From Euglena gracilis (lineage: Eukaryota; Euglenida; Euglenophyceae; Euglenales): a DNA stretch of 64,000 bases. The stretch lies in the NCBI GenBank assembly GCA_039621445.1, contig CP154956.1, positions 90,030,482 through 90,094,481 on the forward strand, read 5' to 3'. Made by a program: the position numbers and the translations under genes. The notes under the pieces are model-generated. The model had not been told where the DNA came from. It made no database searches and saw nothing but the letters and a program-made list of their open reading frames with translations. Numbering within the stretch: the stretch's first letter is position 1; each line of letters opens with the position of its first letter. This document shows, one piece after another, positions 1 through 11,534 of the stretch.

Positions 1-364
1 ATGTTGCACATTTTATATGCACATTTATTTATAGGTATATATATATATGTGTATATTTTTTTGAAAATGGAAAAACAAAATCATTTTTATTTTATTGTAT
101 TTTCGATTTGATATTTTCGATTCTGCACTTTTCCGCCACACCCCCTTCATCTGTGCCATTTTGTATGCCCCCTTTGTGGTCGGTACAGTCGCCATGCAGG
201 GCAGTGGCAGACACTCCGTTGCACATACACAGAGGCGGGCTCCATTTGAGCCATTTGCTTTGTTGACCGCTGGAGAACCCCTCAGCGCTTGCGCTGGAGA
301 ACCCCTCAGCGCTTGTACCCAGACGTGCCGTCCGGGGGGGAGGGGTCCAGAAAATCATTATCGG

Positions 365-664
365 CAGGGTTTTTCACCGGTTCGTGCCACGAACAATCAC
401 GAACAATCACGAACCAGCACGAACTTGGGACGTTGGCAAAATCACGAACAATCACGAACCGGATTTTTTTCGTCACCTTTGAAGAAATGTCTTTTTCTGA
501 GAATGACGGCGTTGTTGTCCAAGATGAATCACCTATTTCACCAAGGAAAACGTAAAACCGGACGTTTTTTTGGAAGTACGAACAATCACGAATAATCACG
601 AACAATCACGAACAATCACGAACCGGATTTCAGGCTTCCTAGCACGAACCGGTGGTAAACCCTG
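365..664. mobile_element. 300-bp TIR element, CAGGGTTTTTCACC family
   Basis: Termini are CAGGGTTTTTCACCGGTTCG and the complement CGAACCGGTGGTAAACCCTG. It is flanked by TTATCGG direct repeats (358-364, 665-671). Its body carries repeated ACGAACAATC units. It has no coding capacity. Confidence 0.85.
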
Positions 665-671
665 TTATCGG

Positions 672-1797
672 CCATGTTCAGACATTGGTCAACCAAAGAG
701 AGAAGATCATGGAAGAGAGGTGGCAAAATGACTCTTCAAAAGCGTGCTGCCAAGGTGTCATACCTGTCTTCTTTCTTTTGATCCCCCCCCCTTTTTGTCA
801 CCTTTTTCAGTTTGGAGTGATGGAAAGTGAGAGGTTTGGAAATGTGGTACAGTGTTTGCCATATTTCAGTGCACTGGGCCAAGAAGACATATGCAAAGCA
901 ACATATTTCATCCTGGTACCGACACGTTAGCCATTTTGGTGTTCTTTGGACTCGGGGGGGGGGGGCAATTAAATTTCAGCCTCTGGGAACCGTCTTGTGT
1001 GTCGTCATAGAGATTTGTCCTCCATTTTTGTACTTGCCATATTGTCAGCAAGATGTTTATTGGGGGCAGATAAACAATTTCTTTCCCCATGGATAAACAA
1101 TGCTTTCCCCATTGACCTGAATATTTAGATTAAAAGAGGTACAAGAAGCGCTCTACCCCCCCCCCCCCGCAAGGTCAAAGGTGGGTCCTCTTTGGCTTAA
1201 GCCACGGCCTGATGCACACTACAGAATGCTATGGGTGGGCCCTCCCTCCCTCCTTACATGCAAATGTGGCCCCCCTAAAGTTGGCCTTCGGCCTTCATTT
1301 GTGATCTTGCCCCCCCCCCCATTTTAAAGGCTTTGGCGTATTTATTTATGTATTTTTTGCGCACCGGCCTAAACTTCAATCATGGCCTGCGCCAAAAGCC
1401 CGGGGGGGGGGGGACCCAGTGGATCCAATTTGAAGATTCGACAGCAAAAGGATAGGGAACATCTTCTAACGGTCCGACTGATAAAGCTCATCATCGAGTT
1501 GCCCACGTTTGCCACCCGCCCTAAGGGATTGTCCTGGGGACGTTGTTGTCGAAGTTGCTGAATTTTTTTGGATCTCCGGCATGTTTGGTGCCATCTGTGG
1601 CTGATCTTTCTCCAGCATCCACATCAAAACCACAGCAAGCATTATCAACTTCCACAGAAAAAGCATGATTATGCCACCCCCCAACAGGAGGGGGCGTGGC
1701 ATCGATTTATGTGCAGGGAATTGGGCAGAGACTTGCTTCATTGGACCGAGGGCGGTCCTAAAGCAAGGGGGAAGGAAACTCTGCTGTCGCAGCACAT
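672..1797. other. No gene seen
   Basis: AT-rich sequence with poly-C/G runs near 950, 1150, 1310 and 1400. No exon with the GC3 pattern of this genome was found. Confidence 0.6.
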
Positions 1798-2210
1798 TCA
1801 ACTACCCCCCCCCTATGTCCAACGACCCCCTATGTCCAATGACCACCCCCCCCGGTCAGAGGACACCTTTTCGGAGGTTTGACCAAATTTTTCGTCCCGG
1901 CGCGAAGCGCCGGGACGAAAAATTTTGTCCAAAAATTGGCCAAAAATTTGGCCAATTTTTGACACTTTTTGGACAAAATTTGTCAAAATTGCCCAAAATT
2001 TTCGGCGCAAAGCGCCGGAAGGGAAAATTTGGGCAATTTTGGGTGGGTAGGGACCCGGGTACCCACCAACTTTCTTTTGACCCCATGTCCAACGACCACC
2101 CCCCCGGTCAGAGGACACCTTTTTGGTCACTACCCTATGTCCAACGACCACCCCCCCGGTCAGAGGACAGAGGTTACCGGTCATTGGACATAGGGGGGGG
2201 GGTAAAAGTC
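1798..2210. repeat. Poly-C/poly-G capped hairpin element (TGTCCAACGACC type)
   Basis: It opens with ACCCCCCCCTATGTCCAACG and closes with CATTGGACATAGGGGGGGGG. Internal copies of CCAACGACCACCCCCCGGTC and palindromes CCCGGCGCGAAGCGCCGGG. It folds into one long stem. Confidence 0.72.
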
Positions 2211-2395
2211 AACAGGAAAAAATGGCGAAAAACTCGAAGTTTTCGGCCACACCAGATCGACGACGAGAAAACCCGACTTCCGGCATCCTTGGACCACCGA
2301 CTAATTTGAGTCCTGGACGCGTCCTTGGCCGGACGTTTGCCTAAGCGCGGTGGAAGAGAAAAACTCCTGTCACTCTTTCATTTCATGTTCAGGGA

Positions 2396-2803
2396 TAACC
2401 CCCCCCCCCTAATAAGTGCACGGGTGCGCGCATTTTAAGGACGTAGTTTCGGACCCCAAGGGGTGTGCACTTATTAGGGCAGTGCGCACTTTTTAGGACA
2501 AAGCCGAAAATACTCATGTTTCCCCCACTCTTTTTCAACTTTCCCCCTATTTTGCGATTTCAAGCAATGAGTCAAGTGATTATGTGTCAAATTTGGACTT
2601 GGGGGATAGAAATAGTTGGTCTGAGAAGGACAATTCTGAGAATTGTGTGTGTGTGTTCCGACCTGAGATGTAACGGTAATTTCTCCTTTGGGGGGGGGTG
2701 CGCACTTTTTAGGGAGGTAGTTTCGGACCCCTGGGGGGTGCACTTATTAGGGCACTGCGCACAATTAGGGCACTGCGCACTTATTAGGGGGGGGGTTTAC
2801 TGA
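2396..2803. repeat. Poly-C/poly-G capped hairpin (TAATAAGTGCAC type)
   Basis: Opens TAACCCCCCCCCCCTAATAAG and closes CTTATTAGGGGGGGGGTTTA, with internal GTGCGCAC(T) repeats. Confidence 0.72.
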
Positions 2804-3014
2804 TGCAGGCACCTGCCGTCCACTTCTCATTTTCGCCCTCTGGTTGGCTGTGGTCTGCCGCGTTTGCCACCTGACGTCATCTTTGGCAACTTTTTCGAAG
2901 AAGGGAAAGCACGTGGATTTTGACAGCAGACCAGTGAAATGAGGAACTCTCGCGATTTCTCAATGCCAATAAAGGCTTGTGCTGTGCAGGTGAAACACAA
3001 AATTTCTCGTAGGG

Positions 3015-3120
3015 GGCCCGCGGGCCAAACAGACCAAAAAAAAATTAACGGCCCGCGGGTCAAACGGGCAAAAAAACCGGCCCAGGCCAAACGGGCCAAA
3101 TAATGGCCCGCAGGCCAAAT
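3015..3120. repeat. GGCCCGCGGGCCAAAC tandem repeat
   Basis: Four imperfect units of GGCCCGCGGGCCAAACGGGC with short A-rich spacers. Confidence 0.75.
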
Positions 3121-4017
3121 AGAACATTTCGCACCACCGGAACGTTTTCACCCGTCGCCTGCAGATAGTACTCACTGGCCTCGATTTGCGCAATGGAATC
3201 ACCACGGAACACTTGACCACTGTCGTTGCCAGGGCCAGAGTCCGGTTGGCTGGTGGGCTGAATTGCAACTGGTTACACAATCTCCCAAATGACAGCCGAC
3301 TGTGCATTTCATCGGCCGACAATTCTTGTCAGCCGACTGTTTGAGTTGGGCGATTGAATGAGAAGCTCTCTTTCTCCGCCCCCTCTTTGAATGGCCCAGT
3401 GGGGGTCTCATTTGGGGGGGTTGACTTGTTTTGCTCGTGCCCCTCATCAGGACGTGTTTGCTGGGCCTAGGGCAGGGCCAGGGCAGGGGAATTTGTAAGC
3501 CCGAGGGGCACCCTACCCCAGGGGTCAAGCCAGCCAGCACCTTTTTCCACCTGTTTCCAGCCAGCAGCTGCCGAGCTGCCAACCTTGGGGGTTTGCTGGA
3601 ATAAATTTGGTGAGTTCAGCGCAGCTGGGCTGCGCTCAAACATTTGCGGCGCACAGCACTCGAAGCTTTGGGTGAAAAGCGGTCAAATTGGTCAGAGACA
3701 GTGTCTTTGACGTTTTTGGGGGGAAGGTTACCTCAATAATTTCACTGGAAATTTCCCACCCTGCTGGATTTTTGGAGCTTTTCGGACCCATCCTGATCCA
3801 GCCTGGAAGCCAGGTGGTCCCCAGTCTCGGGGGGGGGGGTCAAGCTGGTGCCTTTGTTTTCCACTCTTTTTCCAGCTGTCTGGCTCGAACCCCGGCTCCT
3901 TAAGGAATCCCCTGACCTGACCTGACCTGGCCTGACCTGACCTGGGGTAGCTGGTGAATTTTGGGGAGGAGCAATGATTTCGCACATACCAGACACAACC
4001 AGTATGCCAGGTTACAA

Positions 4018-4162
4018 TTACCTGCCCCCCCCCCCCAGGAAACTGTCCTCCCCGGGAAACTGACGCCCAAGCCCCATACTCGCTGACCTGTCACCATAGT
4101 GACCTGTCGCCTACCTCTGCATTCGCTGACCTGACAGGTGACAGTTTCCCGGTGGGGGGGTA
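4018..4162. repeat. Poly-C/G hairpin (GGAAACTGTC type)
   Basis: TTACCTGCCCCCCCCCCCCAG... to GACAGTTTCCCGGTGGGGGGG. The same type recurs at 36668-36838 and 53450-53622. Confidence 0.65.
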
Positions 4163-4579
4163 TGCAAATGATGCCAGCCCACCTTCGACTTATTCGCTTT
4201 TGGTGAGTCTGTGTGCCAAACATTAAAAACATGTCCCCAAAAGTAGGGTAAAAAACCTGGTGTTGTGTTTCCTCCATGCACAGGCCTCGGCTTCCGCTCT
4301 TCTCTCGCATTGGAGTGCGCCACGTTCGCCATTCATGCCGGAGGAGGAGGAGGCGGAAGCGATGGCGCCGGACCGGGGACAGGGTTCGATCTCCAGGATT
4401 GACAAGAATTATGATGGACAAGAATTACAGTAAAAAAGAAAAGTATGGAAATAAATATTTGGTGAAATAGATTTTGGAGAATAATTGTTGGCAAAATTCG
4501 GTACTCAACCGGATTTTACCAATTTTCTGCCACATGTCGAGTTGTTTTGCCCATACCTTTGATTGAGGAAATTAAACAA

Positions 4580-5724
4580 CTTAGGCGGCCAAACTCGCAC
4601 TTAAGGTTTTGATTTTTAGCTTGCGCTTTGGCGCAAATTTCCGATCTTTTTGAGACCCGGCGGTGAAACCCACCCTTTTGACCCTCTGGTTCCGCGGAGA
4701 CCCTCCACAGTGGCGTCTGCATCTTGCCGATGTTGGAACCTAGGGAACAGACCCAATTTTGGTGTTTTTTTGGCCTGTGCACCATTTTGAAAAAGGTGCA
4801 AAACCCTGGGTTTGAACGCCGGGACACGTGATTTTTCCCAAAAAAGGGCCAAAACCCCCGTTGCGAGTCCCTCGTTTTTGAAGCCTTGACTGTGTTCCCC
4901 AGATGGCGCTGCACAGGGTGGGTGTAATTTGGCCTTTTTTGTTTTTAGGCTCTGTGATATGCGTCTGAAGAGTTGCCTGCTTGAGGCGTCCAGAGGGTGG
5001 AGTCTACGCACACGTTATGAAAAGTTTGAAAAAACGGCATGTCACAGAGTTGTGATTCCTGGGTGCTTGGGGCGCGAGGAGCGGTACAGCGGCAACCACC
5101 CAGGTGGGGGGGGTTGAGGGGATTGAGGGCAAGCCCAGGGACCTGTCCCAACGTCTGGCGAGCAACTCCAGGCCCCATACTGCCGGGCATAGAAGGCAAT
5201 GGTTATGGACATTGCGCTTAAGCGCAAACAGTTTCACATTGCGCTTAAGCGCAATGTAAATAGGTTGTGCTTAAGCGCAATGGTTGACAGAAGCCCCTGA
5301 GCTCATGGGATCCCTCTGATGTGTTACGGTGTGTCGGGGGCCCCTCTCTGCACGGCCAGTGTGGGGGTTTGGTGAGGAAATACATTGCGCCACACCCACA
5401 TGTTGAATTGCAAAAAAGTAAAAAAAAATTGCGCCAAAGCGCAAAGCGTTTTATTTTTTATAATGAAAGAAATTTGCGCCAAAGCGCAAATGCGCAATGG
5501 AGTTCCCTCGTTTCCTCTCGGCACCCGGGAGCGCTGTGCCTGTAGACCATGGAGTTCCAAGTCGTTGCTTTCGTCCCCAGGCCCTGGGGTGCAGGGAGAC
5601 ACTATTTTCAGACTGTCCTGAGTCTCAGGCCACGGTGTTCGAAAACAGAAAAAAATTTTGGATTTGCGCGTCGGCGCAAATTTACGTGCACTTTCAAAGC
5701 TAAGTGCGAGTTAGGCCGCCTAAG
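4580..5724. mobile_element. 1.1-kb TIR element
   Basis: The left end CTTAGGCGGCCAAACTCGC is complementary to the right end GCGAGTTAGGCCGCCTAAG. The sub-terminal palindromes GCGCTTTGGCGC and GCGCGTCGGCGC recur. It contains three TTGCGCTTAAGCGCAA palindromes at 5212-5280. No transposase frame is seen. Confidence 0.7.
5212..5280. repeat. Three TTGCGCTTAAGCGCAA palindromes
   Basis: Copies at 5212-5227, 5239-5254 and 5265-5280 (last with one change) inside the 1.1-kb TIR element. Confidence 0.85.
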
Positions 5725-5940
5725 AACAAATTCCTCGCTATTTTGCCTCAAAAGTACCATCAATGGTCAATGGTTGCCAACAATTATGCAAGTTCTGTCA
5801 TTTTTGGGCATTTCAGACCATTTCCCAGCCATTTTTTTGTCGTTTTGAGTGGATTCTTCGGAAGAGGGTGTGGGAAGCCGACACTGTTCGAAATTTGTGC
5901 AAAAATGTTTTTGGTGAAATGTGCCCCAACCCCACCCGGT

Positions 5941-6047
5941 ATGCCAAACCCTGACGTGAAGGTGTACCTTCACGTGTACCACCTCATCGTGGCGGAGAAC
6001 AAGAGGAAGGGGCTGCCCATTGAGGTCAGAGAGCGACTGGCCCCGGA
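5941..6047 (+). CDS. PPPDE exon 1
   Basis: This exon encodes the first beta strand (KVYLHVYHL) and a helix ending RERLAP. It ends in phase 2. The Met codon at 5941 is the chosen start because human DeSI proteins also begin just ahead of this strand. A GT donor at 6056 with an AG acceptor ending at 7718 is a second in-frame way of joining to exon 2. Confidence 0.65.
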
Positions 6048-9000
6048 CACGGTCTGTTCATTTTTCATCATGGTTCCTGAAATTTTTATTCATGGTTTTG
6101 TTTTTGAATATTGCTCTTTTTGTTTTTGTTTATCATCCCATTATTGTTTCTTGCATTTTGCGATTGGTTTTTTATGTTTGTCGTGTTTATTTTCTGGTGT
6201 TTTATCGTTTTTGTTGTTGTCATTATTATTTGCACATATTTTGATGATGGATATGTATTTCACTGAATCATCGCACTATCCATCGGCCTGAATGTCTTTG
6301 TAAAGAATGAGCTTATTGACTGTTTCCCACACAGAGCTCATCAATCAATATTAAAAAAAAAGCAGCAAGCAAAACCGGGTTTTTTAGTGTAAAATTCAGG
6401 CGGCACATCTCGTATTTGAACTTTTTTTCCGCATTTTTGCACACCGACCAAAAACCATTTTGGGCGCCTGTGTCACAAGGGGTGAGAGCGAGAGGGAGCA
6501 CGATTGGACAAAATACGGGCCATTTCTCATTTTGGCCCCGGCTCTCCCGGGAATTACGTGTTTTTTTGCTGCTTTTTTGAGGTCGGAATGACACAAAAAC
6601 CCCTGAACCTACTCCCCCCCCAAAGTGAAAAAAACACCAACAAAAACACCAAAATCCCAGTACCGCCTCCCCCATTTCCTGTGCCACAACTGCCAGCGCC
6701 ATGTGGTGCTCTGGAGGTGGGGTGGGAGAATCACCCCCCTTTGCTTGTTTTCTGAAGTTTTCCAGCACGTCGTGGAGGTTTTTCAAGTTGGCGACAAAGG
6801 AGTGGAATGCTCATGCCACATAAACAATGGACTCTTCGAGAATTCTGCCACCGATGGTTGATGAGGGGGATGTTGGGCACACCGTCCATTTGCGCATTTG
6901 CCAACACCGACCACCAATTTCTCACACAGTCAAGTTTCAGGGTATCGTTTCAGGCTTAGGCACACCTCACGAAATCGTTCAGTTAATATCCTAAATTAAT
7001 GAGACAGCCATTGGAGGGATGTAAACACATATACTGGGTGTTATGTACCCTGTATGCTGTGGTGACACCTCTTCTCAGCCCTGCTTGCCAAAGTCCCTGC
7101 TTCCATATCCGCGTCCTGGGACACCCTGTCACATCCTGCTGACATGTTTGGGGTTTTGTCAGGTCTTTAGATTTTTGTAAAAGCTGTCGATGTGGGCACA
7201 TTCGACAAATGCCATTGACATTGACATTGACATTTGTGCCCACATTCGACAAAGAAAAAGGCTTAAGTGCAAGGCGCGCCGCCTAAGTGAAAGGCGTACA
7301 ATGGGGGCCTGATGACAATTGTGAGCAAAGTTCACTCATCCTAAGCATATGTCAAGGGAACCAAAAGGAGAGTCATCGTCTGTTCCAAGAAGCACCCCTC
7401 AATGAGAACAACACAGCACAAATTTCGAATGCAAATTAAGTGGTTTTTTGTATTTTTTGGGACTCAGAACCTTCGTTTCAACCCTGAAGGAGAATGTATT
7501 GCCATAACATATGGCATTACTTCTTACACCCATACACTGTTCCACCATGTTTGTGTGTGCGTGCGTATGTTCGTTCGTGCGTGCGTGCCCCCACATGTGT
7601 GTGTGTGTGTGCGTGTGTGCGCGCGCGTACGTGCGTGCGTGCATCGATGTGCGTGTGAGTGCTTGGATGGTCCAATAGTATGTGCATATTGATTGGTGCC
7701 AAGACCACTCTGCCAGCAGCCCTAGAATTCCTGGGCCTCGGCCTATTCCACGGCGCGGTGGCAGTGTACGATAAGAAGTGGACCCCTGCCGTCTTGTTGT
7801 GCAATGGTTTTCCCAACGTGTGCTATTAGAAACAATGCATTTTACCAATTAAGACCAACTCGTTGTGATATGTGTCTGAGTGGACAGAAGCTCAAGAGTT
7901 TTCAATGGTCATCCACCTTTCCAATTTTTTTTATTAATTTTTTATCGAAAATTTTTATTAATTTTTTTTATTTTTTATTTATTGTTGGTTTCTTAAATGG
8001 TTGGAGAACCGGGTGGGGTGGGGACCCCTTGGACAAACAGTGGCGAGGGCCCACCAGAGAGTACTCCTTCGGCGGACTCGAGAACGGGCACGCGATGGAC
8101 CTCGACCACGAGGGCATTTTCATCACGCACCCCCAGAGCCTGGACAACTTCAAGGAGTCCATCTGCCTGGGAGAGCCCAGGGTGGCGTCGCACGCGGTCT
8201 TGTCTGCTCGCCCATCCCTCTCCGCAGTCAGTCCTGTGTCGCATTTGTCAGCGGATTTTGTATGAATATCGAATTGGGGTGATGGATATTTAAAGAGTGG
8301 TGACAGAGATTTGTCTTAAGTTTCGTGACCCGGGAGGTGGGTTAGATTGGTCCCGGAAGAGCCCCCCCCTGGGGGGGTGGGGGGGGTGGGCATCGGGCCG
8401 AGTGGGTATCTCGCCAGAGGCGGGGTTTTGCTCTATTTTTGGCGCAAACCGCCGAAAATTTTTGGACCCCAACATTGACCCCGGAGCCACCCCCCCCCGG
8501 GGGGGAGAGCCCTGAGGACAAGGGTGGGTGGATAGGTCTGGACCAGGCTTCGATATAAGGAAGCCGTACGGGGTTTAGGTGGGGGTGTCACCCATCCCCC
8601 CCCCCTGGGGGTCCGGACCGACCCCCGACCCCCCCCAAAAAGGTCAAGGTTCTGGTGCTTGCGACGAAAATTTTTTGCGTTTTGACAAATTTTTGCCCAA
8701 AAAGTGCCCAAAATGGCTTTTTTTGTCGTTTTGGGGGGTCAAAATTTTTCGGTCACCCGGACCGTGCCACTGTTTAGGTGGGGGGGGTGTCCAGACCCCC
8801 CACCTGCCCTCAGCCTGGCCCTTAGCCTGGTCTGGACCCCCTCCCCCCGGGTCCAAAGAAGAATCAAGGCTCAAATGATTAAATATCAAATCCTTTCCAC
8901 CATTGCAATAGCTCCTGTCTTCCCTAATTTGTCAAAAGATTTTGCAGTCTATTTCTTTCAAAGAAGAACCAGATTTTCCTGGATTTTTCGCCACAGGAGG

Positions 9001-11032
9001 TTTTCCATTCCCCAATTTTTCATTTTTGTCCTCTCAAGAAATGCCATCATTGGGACTCGTTGTTTCATTGCCGTGTCTCCAACCTCCCCGACACGCGTCG
9101 CAAAGCATGACTGGCAATACTGTCCTCCAACCTGCGGCCAACCTGCCCCCAACGGCTCTCTCCAAGGACGAGGTGAGGACTCTGGTTCGTGCCATGCGGC
9201 CGGACTGGAAGGCTCATCCCCAGGCTTGGAAGCCTTTGCATCCGAGGTCACGTCTCAATACAACAATCTACAGCATTGGGCGGAGACTCGAAGGCGGTTG
9301 AGGGAAAGCGGGGAGAATCAATGCCACACACACCCAACTGCAAAAATGCATGATCTTTTTTTGACTCGAAATAATATTTTTCATGTTTTGAATCAAAGAG
9401 ATCATGTTTTTTTGTCTGGATTTCCCCGGGTCGCTATGTACTCCTGTCACAAAATCCAATTATTTTCGACGACTCAAAAAAATTTGCTCCTTTGGGGCCT
9501 CCTTGCCCTCCCTCCGGCTCCCTGCCTGGAACACGGAGAATAATTGTGCACTCCATTAATAAATTCATTAATTTATTAAATGATTAATTCTAAAATTAAT
9601 TAATAATTAATTAGTTTGGTCGAAGCGACACCACCAGGCAGATCTGTCCCAGGGGCAATATGGGAACGGACACTGCCATCCCGGCCCCCGCCTGCCCCCA
9701 CGTACCACCTCGTCCACAAGAATTGCCACGACTTCTGCGCGCACTTAGCCAAGGCGCTGGGCCCCGGCCTGGCAGACAACATCCCGACCCGCCGCCTCTT
9801 TCCCCCGAGCAGTGGTTCGTGCGTCCCCTCGCTGCGGTGGCCAGAATTTTCGATTTTGCGACCAAAATGATTTTTGTCTCGGTAGTAAAAAAAAAGGACA
9901 CCTCGGGCTCCGCACTCTGCCATTGTGAGGGCATGCGTTGTTCGCCGGCGGTGTTTGTTTGGATGTCTTCGGTGTGTTGAATTTAGGGAATTTAGGGATT
10001 TAGGTATTCCCTGCTCTTCTTCTTTAGGAAATTTAGGGATTCCCTGCTCAGTGCCTTTTTTCGCCGGAGTTGGTTGGTTCCTAAACTGCCCTCCGACGAG
10101 TCAGAAGACAGCAAACTGTCAAGACCGCCAAAGATGGGTGGCAGGTCACGCCTGTGTGAGCTCATAAGAGTCACGAAAGCCGACGGAGTAACGGCCTCCA
10201 CAGCCAGCGTTGACAGGGGTCTGCACCATGTGTCGTCCAAATTCCCACCCAATGCGGACCACCTCTCTGAATTTCCAGGGCGGGAATTGAACTGGCATTT
10301 GGGAGGGGTCACAAATTAAAAAATTCGGCACTCAACGCTGTGGCCTCCGTTTTGCAGGGTACGCTGCGGCAGAGCTGGCTGGGGTGCACACACCATCACC
10401 ACACCCCATGGGCTGGCGGAGGCTTTGGGGCTTGGGCTTGGGTGTGTCCCACAAAGTTGGAGGTGTATGAGAAGTAATGCTCCATACTGTATGCACATAT
10501 ACATATATACGTAAACCCCCCCATATTTAAAGCCCCCCCAAATATAAAGCCCCCCTGGGGGGTTTGGTTTTGCCGCCCAAATATATAGCCCTCCCCCCCT
10601 GATGTGGAGCCGGACGATGGAGCCCTTCAAAAAAAAGTGGAATTTTTTTAGTTGATACAACATTTTTTCACCAGAAATGCTCCATTTTGGATCATAATTG
10701 CACATTGGGGGAAAAAATAGCTAGTACACGACGAAAATTTGGCATACAATTGGTATTTGGCCGCAATTGAAGGCCGCCAAAGAACATAGAGGCCACCCGA
10801 AAAGGTTTGATTTTCTTCCCAAATATAAAGCCCCCCCTGAGGGTCTTGAAATCCCGTCCAAATACAAAGCCGGGGGGGGCTTTATATTTGGGGGGGGGGG
10901 GTTACTCACTTTGCATCCCTCTCATATGTGTGTATGTGACACGCACATCTCACACGCATATCTACATATGTATGGTTGTATCCAAATATGTCCATGTATG
11001 TGTGTGTGTGTATGTGTGTGTGCGTGTGTGTG

Positions 11033-11093
<61 letters not shown>

Positions 11094-11437
11094 GTGTCCG
11101 TGTGTGTGTGTGTGTGTGCGTGTGTGCGTGTGTGCATGTGTGTTTGTGTGTGTGTGTTTATGTTGTGCATGTGCACCACCAAGAGCAAAACAGCTGCACG
11201 AGCCAACGACCCCCAAAACGAGAAAGAGGCCGCGTGCCCCCGGCGTGGGTCAACCGGGCTGCGCGGTCCGGGGGGCGGCTCGTGCCGGAGCACCTCCTCG
11301 CCCGCCTGCACCCGCCGCTCAGCGTGCCGGAGGGGCTGGAGGGCAAGATCGGCGTGCCGTTCAAGGGGCCGCCCCCGGACCATCCGCCTGCCCGCCCCGG
11401 GCCCTGTGCGAATGCGGCTTGCTGCACCCGCTATGGG
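5941..11437 (+). CDS. PPPDE (DeSI-like) cysteine isopeptidase domain, six exons
   Basis: Exons 5941-6047, 7712-7775, 8059-8174, 9151-9217, 9700-9792 and 11234-11437 join in one open frame of 217 codons. The product reads as a PPPDE-family papain-fold peptidase, the family of deSUMOylating or deubiquitinating isopeptidases. Visible motifs, in order, are [10 protein letters not shown] (first strand), [11 protein letters not shown] with the catalytic His, EYSFGG, a GIF...FKESICLGE segment, [19 protein letters not shown] with the catalytic Cys, and [12 protein letters not shown] at the domain end. His-before-Cys order and spacing fit the family. All internal introns can be read as stem-defined nonconventional introns. 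The Met at 5941 is a possible start, but an upstream exon joining at AAGGTGTAC (CTG + 5 nt before it) is equally possible. The substrate is unknown. The chain continues downstream into proline-rich and GRAM exons, so this is probably the N-terminal part of a larger protein. Confidence 0.82.
6048..7711 (+). other. Intron, probably nonconventional (stem GGTCT/AGACC)
   Basis: Positions +4 to +8 read GGTCT and pair with AGACC ending at -6. Removal joins phase 2 to phase 2 and gives ...LAPE then [19 protein letters not shown] solution also keeps frame, so the class is not certain. Confidence 0.5.
7550..7665. repeat. GT/GCGT microsatellite
   Basis: Imperfect (GT)n and (GCGT)n within PPPDE intron 1. 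Confidence 0.85.
7712..7775 (+). CDS. PPPDE exon 2, carries catalytic His
   Basis: The 64-nt exon encodes [21 protein letters not shown]. The motif FHGAVAVY aligns with WHTSVVVY of DeSI proteins, placing the catalytic His here. Identification rests on this motif and on correct spacing to EYSFGG in the next exon. Confidence 0.75.
7776..8058 (+). other. Intron, stem TGG/CCA or GT-AG
   Basis: +4 to +6 is TGG and -8 to -6 is CCA, and the pairing extends as TGG(A/G)CCC. It joins VYDK to EYSFGG with the spacing usual for the family. A GT-AG reading (7778-8057) is also in frame and adds one Lys. Confidence 0.6.
8059..8174 (+). CDS. PPPDE exon 3
   Basis: It encodes [11 protein letters not shown] through [20 protein letters not shown], which matches the central strand and loop of PPPDE domains (EYxFG...GIF...FRESIxLG). 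Third codon positions are almost all G or C. It ends in phase 2 after GA of a Glu codon. Confidence 0.85.
8175..9150 (+). other. Nonconventional intron (CAG/CTG stem)
   Basis: CAG lies at +4 to +6 (8178-8180) and CTG at -8 to -6 (9143-9145). The stem extends as CAGGGTGGC with GGCCAACCTG. Removal gives [13 protein letters not shown] in frame. The interior holds poly-C/poly-G hairpins at about 8360-8520 and 8575-8860. Confidence 0.85.
8340..8865. repeat. Two adjacent C/G-rich hairpins
   Basis: The blocks at 8340-8520 and 8575-8860 have opposed poly-C and poly-G arms with GGTC/GACC caps. Inside the PPPDE intron 8175-9150. Confidence 0.5.
9151..9217 (+). CDS. PPPDE exon 4
   Basis: The 67-nt exon encodes [22 protein letters not shown], the helix that precedes the catalytic Cys segment in PPPDE proteins. 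It is bounded on both sides by CAG/CTG-type introns. Confidence 0.85.
9218..9699 (+). other. Nonconventional intron (CAG/CTG stem)
   Basis: CAG is at +4 (9221-9223) and CTG at -8 (9692-9694), with the stem CAGGC/GCCTG. It joins DWKAH to TYHLVHKNC exactly as family alignments require. There is no GT at the start and no AG at the end. Confidence 0.88.
9700..9792 (+). CDS. PPPDE exon 5, carries catalytic Cys
   Basis: It encodes [20 protein letters not shown] and ends LADNIPTR. The HKNCHDFC motif corresponds to the RNCNHFC motif of PPPDE peptidases and supplies the nucleophile. Confidence 0.88.
10512..10908. repeat. Poly-C/G hairpin (AAATATAAAGCCCC type)
   Basis: GTAAACCCCCCCATATTT to TATATTTGGGGGGGGGGGG TTAC with repeated AAATATAAAGCCCCC units. 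Lies within a PPPDE intron. Confidence 0.68.
10980..11160. repeat. (TG)n microsatellite
   Basis: About 180 bp of TG with occasional C or A substitutions, 70 bp before PPPDE exon 6. Confidence 0.9.
11234..11437 (+). CDS. PPPDE exon 6 and proline-rich extension
   Basis: It begins [13 protein letters not shown], the conserved C-terminal helix of PPPDE domains, then continues [15 protein letters not shown] and a proline-rich stretch. It is strongly GC3. The right edge follows from a CAGTG/CACTG stem to the next exon, after discounting a 94-bp element inserted exactly at that boundary. Confidence 0.75.
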
Positions 11438-11440
11438 AAT

Positions 11441-11534
11441 CAGGCTACTTTTTTAAGTCAGAAGACCCCCGGGGGGGGGGGAGGGGGGGGGGGGTGGGGG
11501 GGACCCCCCCGGGGGGGTCTTAAAAATAAGCCTG
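11441..11534. mobile_element. 94-bp inverted-repeat element with perfect 8-bp target duplication
   Basis: It begins CAGGCTACTTTTTTAAG and ends CTTAAAAATAAGCCTG. It is flanked on both sides by ATGGGAAT (11433-11440 and 11535-11542). The interior is little more than a C/G-rich hairpin. It has no coding capacity. It sits at the exon 6/intron edge, next to the host intron's own CAG. Confidence 0.88.

Larger units (their letters stand above)
9793..11233 (+). other. Nonconventional intron (CTC/GAG stem)
   Basis: Here the stem is not CAG/CTG. CTCTTTC begins at +4 (9796) and pairs perfectly over 7 bp with GAAAGAG ending at -6 (11228). It joins DNIPTR to [11 protein letters not shown] in frame. The interior contains a poly-C/G hairpin (10513-10905) and a long (TG)n tract. 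Confidence 0.82.

Noticed and set aside
9600-9934. Minus-strand open frames opposite PPPDE exon 5
   Set aside because: Antisense shadows of a GC3-rich exon.
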